Shown piece by piece: positions 57,818 to 64,000 of a DNA stretch of 64,000 bases. The position numbers and the translations under genes were made by a program. Under the pieces are notes generated by a model. The model was not told where the DNA came from. It did no database searches and saw only the letters and a program-made list of their open reading frames with translations. Source of the stretch: Acidobacteriota bacterium (lineage in GTDB: Bacteria; Acidobacteriota; UBA6911); the NCBI GenBank assembly GCA_012729555.1, contig JAAYCX010000012.1, forward strand, positions 1 through 64,000, in the 5' to 3' direction. The first letter of the stretch is position 1. The number at the start of each line of letters is the position of its first letter.

Positions 57818-60478
57818 ATGGCGGCCGTGGCCCTTTCCTTCTCCCTCGGGATTCTCCTGGCCGGGGCCTTCCGGGACCACGCCTTCGGCGGGATCCTCGC
57901 GGCGGGCCTCATGCTGGCCGCCGCCTCGGGCCTGGCCCTCCACCGCGGCCTGCAGGGCCGGGCCCTGGCGCTCGGGTTGGCGGCCGTGGCGGCGGCGGGA
58001 TTCCTGGCGGCCGCGGCGCATCGCGATGGGGTCCCGCGCGCCCACCTCCGGCACGCCCTCGCCCGGGGGGACTTTCCCCTGGACGAACCCTCCGCCTTCG
58101 ACGCCTGCGTCGTCGACGACGGACGGATCCGGGGCGGGGAAAGCGTGCACACGCTCCGCCTGCTCGCCCGGCGCCGGGGAGCGGGATGGATCCCGTGCCG
58201 GGGGATGGGAATTCTGCGCGTCACCCATCCCGGGGCGCGGGGTGAGAGCGGGAGGACGCCCCTGCTCGCACGGGGGGACCGGGTCAGGGGGTGGGGCGTC
58301 TGGCGGCGGCCCCGCAATTTCGAAAACCCGGGGTCGGAGGACCGGGTCGCCCGGCTGGCCCGGCGCGGAGTCTGGATCGTCGGCAGAACCAAATCACCCC
58401 GGCTGCTGGAAATCGAGCCGGGGGGGTGCTCCGGCCCGGTGACCGATCTCGCCGGGCGTGCGCGCACGCGCGTGCGGAAGGCCTTCCGGCCCCTCGCCGA
58501 CCGGGGGAAGGGGGTGGAAGCCGCGATCCTGGCCAGCCTGACGATAGGAGACTACACGGAGCTGACCGCTCCTGTCAGCGAGGCCTTCAGAAACTCGGGA
58601 ACGCTTCACGTCCTGGTGGTGTCCGGCCTTCATGTCGCCTGGATCGCGGGGGTTCTCCTCTGCCTGGCCCGGCGCGCCCGGCTCCCGGAACGCCTCCGCT
58701 ACCTGACGGCGGGCACGGCCATCCTGGCCTATACGGTGATCGTCGGCTTCCAGGCGAGCATCACCCGCTGTTTCTGGGTGTTTGCGCTCTACCTGCTCGG
58801 GCGCATGCTCCTGCGGCACGCCGATTCGGTCAACCTCCTTTTCGCCGCGGCCCTCATCCTGCTGGCGGCCAACCCGGACTGGCTGTTCGAAATCGGTTTC
58901 CAGCTCTCTTTCCTTTCGGTCCTGGCCATCGTGATGACCGCGTCCCCCCTCATCGAAGAGTGCTGGCACCCCGTCTGCGCGCCCGCGCGGCACACGGGCG
59001 AAGCGGAGCGCCTCTTCCTCCGGCCGGGCCGGTGGCACCGCCTCGGGCGGCGCCTGCGTTTCGGGCTCGAACTGACCGCCGAGGCCATGGCCGACCGGGT
59101 TTCCCCCGCCGCCGCGCGGGCGTTTCAATGGGTCTGCCGCCATGCGGCCGGCGCCGTGGCGGCGGCGGGGAGCCTGGTTCTCCTATCGCTGGCGGTCGAA
59201 CTGTGGATCGGACTCCTGCTGGCCCACAACTACAACCGCATCAGCTGGATCGGGCCACTGGCCAACGTGGTCATGGTTCCGCTCTCCTCCCTGACCCTTG
59301 CCGCCGGCCTCGGGGCCGCCCTGGCCCCCGGAGGGCCCGGGGCGGCCCTCGTGCCGATCGCCGGAAAATGCGCCGCCCTCCTCCTCGCCTGCGCCCGCGG
59401 CGCGGCCGCGGTCCCCGGCGCCTGGCAGCGATGCCCGACCCCGCCGGCCGCCTGGGTGTGGGGGGGGATCGGCCTCCTTTTCCTCTGGTACTTCCTCGGG
59501 TGGCGCAGGCGCTGGGTCCCGGCGGCCCTCATGGCCGCCCTTCTCCTGGTCCCGGCCACGGCCCCGACCCCCCTCGTGCAGTCCACCCTCGACCGGTTCC
59601 GGCCCCGGCCCGCGCTGGCCGGACGGGGGGACGGGGGGGACTCCGGCCCGGTCCTGGGCTTCACCTTCCTGGATGTCGGCGAAGGGGATGCGATCGTCAT
59701 CCGTTTTCCCGACGGCGGCCTGTGGCTCCTGGACGCGGGGGGCCTCGTCCTCCCCCCGGCGGAGGAGGAGAGCGGGGAGGGGTTCGACATCGGCGAAGCG
59801 GTCGTAAGCCGCTACCTCTGGCACCGGTGGATCCTCCGGCCGGAGAGGGTTCTCCTGTCGCACGCGGATTTGGATCACGCCGGAGGGGTCCCCGCGGTCC
59901 TGTCGAACTTCGCCGTCCGCGCATTCGGCTGCGCTCCCGCGCGGGGGGATGCGCGCATCCTGGCCAGGATCCTCGCGGCCGCGGATCGAAAAGGGATCCC
60001 CGTGACCCGGGTGGGCCGGGGGGCCGTGCTCGACCGGGGCGCGGTCCGCATCCGGGTCCTCCACCCGGTCCGGGAGGGCGCGCCGACGGCGGCCAACGAC
60101 CGCTCGCTCGTGATCCGCTTCGCCTACGGCCGCTTTTCGGCCCTGCTGACGGGCGACCTCGAAAAACACGGGGAGAAGGAGCTCCTGGCGCGCGGCTTCC
60201 CCCTCGAGAGCCTTCTTCTGAAGGTCGCGCACCACGGCAGCCGGTCGGCCACCTCGGATACGTTTCTGGAAAGCTCCTCGCCGCGCTGGGCCGTCATCTC
60301 CGCGGGGAGCCGCAACCCGTTCGGCCATCCCTCCCCGGAGGTGCTGAAGCGCCTCGAACGGCACCGCGCCCGGGTCCTCGTCACGGCGGAGCTGGGGGCC
60401 GTCACCTTCGAGACCGACGGCGTCCGCTACGCGATCTCGAGCCACGTCCGGGGCGTTCTGGAACGGGGCACGCTGTGA
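57818..60478 (+). CDS. comEC: ComEC/Rec2-type DNA uptake channel protein
   Basis: An 886-residue inner-membrane protein. An N-terminal DUF4131-like part (~1-200) is followed by the Competence domain with several membrane helices (NSGTLHVLVVSGLHVAWIAG is its hallmark, ~255-275), then a C-terminal metallo-beta-lactamase-like domain (~605-886): FTFLDVGEGDAIVIRFPDGG, LSHADLDHAGG, LLTGDLEKHGEKEL and LKVAHHGSRSATSD. It should pass single-stranded DNA into the cytoplasm. Other com or pilus genes are not in the window. The ATG at 57818 fits the start of the first membrane segment. Confidence 0.9.
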   Translation: MAAVALSFSLGILLAGAFRDHAFGGILAAGLMLAAASGLALHRGLQGRALALGLAAVAAAGFLAAAAHRDGVPRAHLRHALARGDFPLDEPSAFDACVVDDGRIRGGESVHTLRLLARRRGAGWIPCRGMGILRVTHPGARGESGRTPLLARGDRVRGWGVWRRPRNFENPGSEDRVARLARRGVWIVGRTKSPRLLEIEPGGCSGPVTDLAGRARTRVRKAFRPLADRGKGVEAAILASLTIGDYTELTAPVSEAFRNSGTLHVLVVSGLHVAWIAGVLLCLARRARLPERLRYLTAGTAILAYTVIVGFQASITRCFWVFALYLLGRMLLRHADSVNLLFAAALILLAANPDWLFEIGFQLSFLSVLAIVMTASPLIEECWHPVCAPARHTGEAERLFLRPGRWHRLGRRLRFGLELTAEAMADRVSPAAARAFQWVCRHAAGAVAAAGSLVLLSLAVELWIGLLLAHNYNRISWIGPLANVVMVPLSSLTLAAGLGAALAPGGPGAALVPIAGKCAALLLACARGAAAVPGAWQRCPTPPAAWVWGGIGLLFLWYFLGWRRRWVPAALMAALLLVPATAPTPLVQSTLDRFRPRPALAGRGDGGDSGPVLGFTFLDVGEGDAIVIRFPDGGLWLLDAGGLVLPPAEEESGEGFDIGEAVVSRYLWHRWILRPERVLLSHADLDHAGGVPAVLSNFAVRAFGCAPARGDARILARILAAADRKGIPVTRVGRGAVLDRGAVRIRVLHPVREGAPTAANDRSLVIRFAYGRFSALLTGDLEKHGEKELLARGFPLESLLLKVAHHGSRSATSDTFLESSSPRWAVISAGSRNPFGHPSPEVLKRLERHRARVLVTAELGAVTFETDGVRYAISSHVRGVLERGTL

Positions 60479-60489
60479 CGGCCGCCCTC

Positions 60490-61485
60490 TCACTCCCGCC
60501 GGTAGGACATGAGGGTCTTCATGTACTGGGCGCGCTCGAAGGCGGCCGGGTCGGAACAGTACTTCTGGCTCATCGACCCCTGCAACTGCCGCACCGACTG
60601 GTAGTCGTGCTCCGCCATCCAGTTGCTCATGTCGGTCTCGATCTGCCGCAGGGCGTCCACCCCCCGGGTCAACAGCACCGAACAGAGCATGGTGACATCG
60701 GCCCCCGCCATCAGCATCTTGAGGACGTCCTGGGCCGAGTGGATCCCGCTGGTGGCCGCCAGATCGGCTTTCACCCGGCTGTAGAGTATGGCCACCCACC
60801 GCAGCGGCAGGCGCATGTCCTGCGGGGTGCTGAGGTTGATGCGCGGCCGCACCTCGAGGTTTTCCAGGTCGATGTCGGGCTGGTAAAAGCGGTTGAAGAG
60901 GACCAGGGCGTCCGCCCCCTCCCGGTCCAGCCGCTTGGCCATGTGGGCCATGTTGCTGAAAAAGGGGTGCAGCTTGATGGCCACCGGCAGATGGACCACC
61001 GATTTCACCCCCTTGAGGATGTCGATGCACGATTGCTCCACCTCGGCGCCGTTGCGGTCCATTTCCGTGGGCACGGAGTAGACGTTCAGCTCGAGCGCAT
61101 CGGCCCCCGCCTGTTCGATCTGCCGCGCGAAATCGACCCACCCGCCCAGGGCCGCGCCGTTCAGGCTGCCGATGATGGGGATCTTCACCGACTCCTTCGC
61201 CTTGCGGATCTTGTCGAGGTACTCCTCGGGACCGGTGGCGAACTGGGCGGGCTCGGGGAAAAAGGAAAGGGCCTCGGGAAAGCTGTCCGTACCGTACATC
61301 CTATGGTACTCGACCGCCTCCTGCTCGCCCCTCACCTGCTCTTCGAAAACCGAATGCAGCACCACGGCCGCGGCGCCGGCGTCCTCCAGGCGCTTGATGG
61401 AGTCCACGTCCTCCGAAAGGGGGGAGGCGGAGGGGACCAGGGGCGTTCTCAAATTCAATCCCAGGTATCGGGCACTCAGATCCAT
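60490..61485 (-). CDS. Dihydroorotate dehydrogenase-like flavoprotein
   Basis: A 331-residue TIM-barrel FMN protein: LSARYLGLNLRTPLVPSASPLS at the start, GADALELNVYSVPTE, VHLPVAIKLHPFFSNM and ATSGIHSAQDVLKMLMAGAD. It belongs to the group annotated as dihydroorotate dehydrogenase-like, which lacks the standard active-site loop of PyrD, so true PyrD activity is doubtful. No pyrimidine gene is near it. It ends 12 bp from the comEC stop, in convergent orientation. Confidence 0.82.
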   Translation of the reverse strand: MDLSARYLGLNLRTPLVPSASPLSEDVDSIKRLEDAGAAAVVLHSVFEEQVRGEQEAVEYHRMYGTDSFPEALSFFPEPAQFATGPEEYLDKIRKAKESVKIPIIGSLNGAALGGWVDFARQIEQAGADALELNVYSVPTEMDRNGAEVEQSCIDILKGVKSVVHLPVAIKLHPFFSNMAHMAKRLDREGADALVLFNRFYQPDIDLENLEVRPRINLSTPQDMRLPLRWVAILYSRVKADLAATSGIHSAQDVLKMLMAGADVTMLCSVLLTRGVDALRQIETDMSNWMAEHDYQSVRQLQGSMSQKYCSDPAAFERAQYMKTLMSYRRE

Positions 61486-61565
61486 ATCGAATTCTCCGGC
61501 GCAAAAGTAAAAGTCCGTTCACGACAGTGTTACCCCGGATCCGCACCCGCGGTCCGGATGCATCC

Positions 61566-64000
61566 CTACAGTTCCCGCTCGGCCCGGACGACCCCTTCTT
61601 CCGCGCAATACAGGCGCCGGAAACCGAGCTTGTCGCACACCCGCAGCATGTCCCGGTTCTCCGGGAGGATCTCACCGTACACACGTTCGAGTTTCTCCGC
61701 GCGCCCGACTTCCAGCAGCCGCTTGAGCAGCTCGTGGCCCAGCCCGCGGTGGTGCCACTGGTCGCTGACGAGGATGGCAAATTCCCCGTCCCGGGTCCCG
61801 GGGACCTTGATCAGCCGGCCGATGGCGATGATGTCCTCCCCGGCGGGCCCCTTGTTCAGAATGACCAGGGCGATCTCGCGCCCGTAGTCGATGAAACAGA
61901 TGCGGGTGAGCTGTTCGTGCGCGATGCGCTGAGCCAGGCGCAGGTTGTGAAAATAGCGGAGATAGACGCTCCGTTCCGAAAGGGTCTCGTGAAACCGGAC
62001 CATCAACGGCTCGTCCTCCGGCCGGATCGGCCGAATGGTGACGGCGGTGCCGTCCGGCATGGTCCAGGGAAAGACATAGCGGGTCGGATAGGGGCGGATC
62101 GCCAGCCGGGGGAGCGATTCCGGGGGCGTCAGCGCCTCGTGCACGATGATGCTCGCGTCCAGGGCCAGGGTCCGGTCGGCGCCGACCAGCAGCGGGTTGA
62201 TATCGATTTCCCGGATCCAGCGCTGTTCCACCACCAGCAGGCTGAACAGGACCAGCAGCTGCTCGAGCGCCTGCAGGTCGATGTCGGGCCGCTTTTTCAT
62301 CGCCTCGTAAACCCTCGTCTGCTCCATGAGCCGCCGCGCCAGCGTCATGTTGAGCGGCGGGAGGGCCAGCGCCCGGTCCCGGTAAATCTCCAGCTGCCTC
62401 CCCCCGGAGCCGAACATCAGCACCGGGCCGAACTGTGGATCGAGAAAGCTCCCGATGATGAGGTCGAACCCGTCGGAGCGGATCATCGGCTGTACGGTGA
62501 CCCCCTGGAAGTGATCGGGGCCGTAACGGTCGAGGACCGTCTCCCGGATCCCCTGGAACGCCCGGCGCACGGCCGCCGCATCCCCGAGATTGAGCCGCAC
62601 GCCCCCGGCCTGGTGCTTGTGCGCGATCCGGTCGGAGGCGAGCTTGAGCACCACGGGGTACCCGATCTCCCCGGCCAGCCGGACCGCATCCTCCTCCGCC
62701 GTCGTCATGCGCGTTTCCACGGAGGGGATGGCGTAGGCCTCCAGGATCTTCTTGGATTCGAATTCATTCAGCAGCGTCCGCCCCGCCTCCCGCGCCGCGC
62801 GGACCCTCTCCTCCGCCAGCGTCCGGTCCCTCACCTCGTCCAGGGAGGGGGTGAGCATGGGCGTTTCGTACAGGCCGCGCAGGTTGTAGGTATAGCGCCA
62901 CATGTAATTGAACGCCCGCACGGCGGTATCCGGGTAGGGGAAGGTGGGGATGTTGTTCCGGTTCAGGATGGCCTCGCCCGCCGCCACGGCCGCCCCCCCC
63001 ATCCAGCTGGCCAGGATCGGCTTGTCGCCCAGCCGCGCCAGCGGCCTCAGCTGCTCCGCGGTCCGGGTGGAATCCGTGCCGGCCTGGGGCGCCAGGATGA
63101 CCAGGACGCCGTCGCTGCCGGGATCCTTGGCGGCGATTTCCACCGCGCTCTGGTAGCGCTCAGGGGAGGCGTCGCCGAGGATGTCGACGGGGTTGATGTG
63201 GCTCCAGTATTCGGGCAGAAGCCGGTCGAGTTCCTCCACCGATTCCGCCCCCAGGGAGGCCAGCTCCCCCCCCCCGCTGATGAGGGCGTCGGTGGCCATC
63301 ACCCCCAGCCCCCCGGCGTTGGTGACGATGGCCAGGCGCGGCCCCCTCGGTTTGGGCTGCTTGGCCAGGACCTCCGCCATGTAAAAAAGGTCGGAGATGT
63401 TGTTGACCCGCAGCACGCCCCCGCGGCGAAAGACCGCGTCCAGGACATCATCGGCCCCGGCCAGGGAACCGGTGTGCGATGCGGCGGCGCGCACGCTCGG
63501 CTCCGTCCTCCCCCCCTTGATGAGGATGATGGGTTTGGTAAGGGCCACCTCCCGGGCGGCGCTGAGAAAGGCGCGCGCATCCCCGATCGATTCCATGTAG
63601 ATCAGGATGCTGCGGGTCCGCTGGTCCTCGCCGAGGTAATCGATCAGATCCCCCCACCCGACATCGAGCATCGATCCGACGGAAATGAAGGAACTGAAGC
63701 CCACCATTTCCCGCAGGCTCCAGTCGAGCACGGCGGTGCACAGGGCGCTGCTCTGGCTGAGGAAGGCCACGTTCCCCGCCCTCGCCATGCCGCCGGCGTA
63801 GGTGGCGTTCAGCCCGGTCAGCGGGCTCATGACCCCCAGGCAGTTGGGGCCGATGATGCGCAGCGTCCCGCGCCGGGCGTTGGCCAGGATCGTCTCCTCG
63901 ATTTTCAGGCCGGCGGGCCCGGTCTCCTTGAAGCCGGCGGAAAGGATGACGGCCGCCTTGACCCCGGCCTCCACGCATTCGGCGACCAGGTCGGGGACCG
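61566..64000 (-). CDS. Acyl-CoA synthetase (NDP-forming) / GNAT acetyltransferase fusion, partial
   Basis: The gene runs off the right edge; 811 codons are visible and the N terminus is missing. Order in the visible part: a CoA-binding/ligase domain ([22 protein letters not shown]), a segment [12 protein letters not shown] that aligns with the phospho-histidine loop of ADP-forming acyl-CoA synthetases, an ATP-grasp domain ([22 protein letters not shown]), and a C-terminal GNAT domain with its acetyl-CoA loop in [12 protein letters not shown]. This is the Pat/PatZ layout, which acetylates lysines on metabolic enzymes. The histidine appears intact, so the synthetase half may be active. Confidence 0.9.
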   Translation of the reverse strand, partial: VPDLVAECVEAGVKAAVILSAGFKETGPAGLKIEETILANARRGTLRIIGPNCLGVMSPLTGLNATYAGGMARAGNVAFLSQSSALCTAVLDWSLREMVGFSSFISVGSMLDVGWGDLIDYLGEDQRTRSILIYMESIGDARAFLSAAREVALTKPIILIKGGRTEPSVRAAASHTGSLAGADDVLDAVFRRGGVLRVNNISDLFYMAEVLAKQPKPRGPRLAIVTNAGGLGVMATDALISGGGELASLGAESVEELDRLLPEYWSHINPVDILGDASPERYQSAVEIAAKDPGSDGVLVILAPQAGTDSTRTAEQLRPLARLGDKPILASWMGGAAVAAGEAILNRNNIPTFPYPDTAVRAFNYMWRYTYNLRGLYETPMLTPSLDEVRDRTLAEERVRAAREAGRTLLNEFESKKILEAYAIPSVETRMTTAEEDAVRLAGEIGYPVVLKLASDRIAHKHQAGGVRLNLGDAAAVRRAFQGIRETVLDRYGPDHFQGVTVQPMIRSDGFDLIIGSFLDPQFGPVLMFGSGGRQLEIYRDRALALPPLNMTLARRLMEQTRVYEAMKKRPDIDLQALEQLLVLFSLLVVEQRWIREIDINPLLVGADRTLALDASIIVHEALTPPESLPRLAIRPYPTRYVFPWTMPDGTAVTIRPIRPEDEPLMVRFHETLSERSVYLRYFHNLRLAQRIAHEQLTRICFIDYGREIALVILNKGPAGEDIIAIGRLIKVPGTRDGEFAILVSDQWHHRGLGHELLKRLLEVGRAEKLERVYGEILPENRDMLRVCDKLGFRRLYCAEEGVVRAEREL

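Noticed and set aside
58291-61887. A 1,198-codon plus-strand frame over comEC and the following gene
   Set aside because: It is a shifted frame of comEC that continues antisense through the dihydroorotate-dehydrogenase-like gene, with no domain content.

Overview
This is a GC-rich window from a diderm bacterium. It carries lipid A genes (fabZ, lpxA, lpxI), bamA with an OmpH/Skp chaperone, lol transporter genes, and a TonB-type protein with a TonB-dependent receptor. LpxI instead of LpxH, a SPOR/SpoIID lipoprotein, DUF4388/PATAN and DUF2914 proteins and frequent TTG starts fit Acidobacteriota or a neighbouring deltaproteobacterial-type lineage. That placement is inference; there is no rRNA gene here to settle it.

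Positions 1-3600 are accessory DNA. The left end is the start of an integron cassette array: a partial signal-peptide cassette gene, a well-formed 58-bp attC site, and one complete AT-richer cassette of unknown function. Next come an IS200/IS605-type insertion and an integron integrase gene (intI). All of these genes lie on the minus strand, so the integrase points the same way as the cassettes, an inverted layout compared with class 1 integrons. Upstream of intI, two imperfect direct repeats of about 80 bp flank a small operon of DUF4160, DUF2442 and HicB-like proteins (toxin-antitoxin-like).

Positions 3600-17200 hold mixed metabolic and envelope genes. They include a lipoprotein, an ATP-grasp ligase, a SAM methyltransferase, a ceramidase-like membrane hydrolase, a rubredoxin/flavodiiron pair, a MoxR/VWA pair, a CitE-like lyase, QueG, three glycosyltransferases and TsaD. 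Positions 17200-23700 hold mtnA, then a B12 uptake operon (btuF-btuC-btuD-btuB) behind a consensus promoter and a cobalamin riboswitch.

Positions 23700-45100 are mostly housekeeping on the plus strand: pgsA, a DUF512 radical-SAM protein, ribH-nusB-lysS, lolC/E-lolD, clpC, bamA-ompH-fabZ-lpxA-lpxI-oxidoreductase, then tonB, SPOR-SpoIID and miaA. Positions 45400-64000 hold gatB, a Mut7-C RNase-like protein, rnr, selA, a cold-shock gene with a long leader, purH, a GC-rich tandem repeat, a DUF2914 membrane protein, an RlmD-type methyltransferase, comEC, a dihydroorotate-dehydrogenase-like protein, and an acyl-CoA synthetase/GNAT fusion that runs off the right edge.

The core genes look intact, with no clear frameshifts. 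The most unusual part is the inverted integron and the repeat-flanked operon beside it. No tRNA, rRNA or CRISPR array was recognised.
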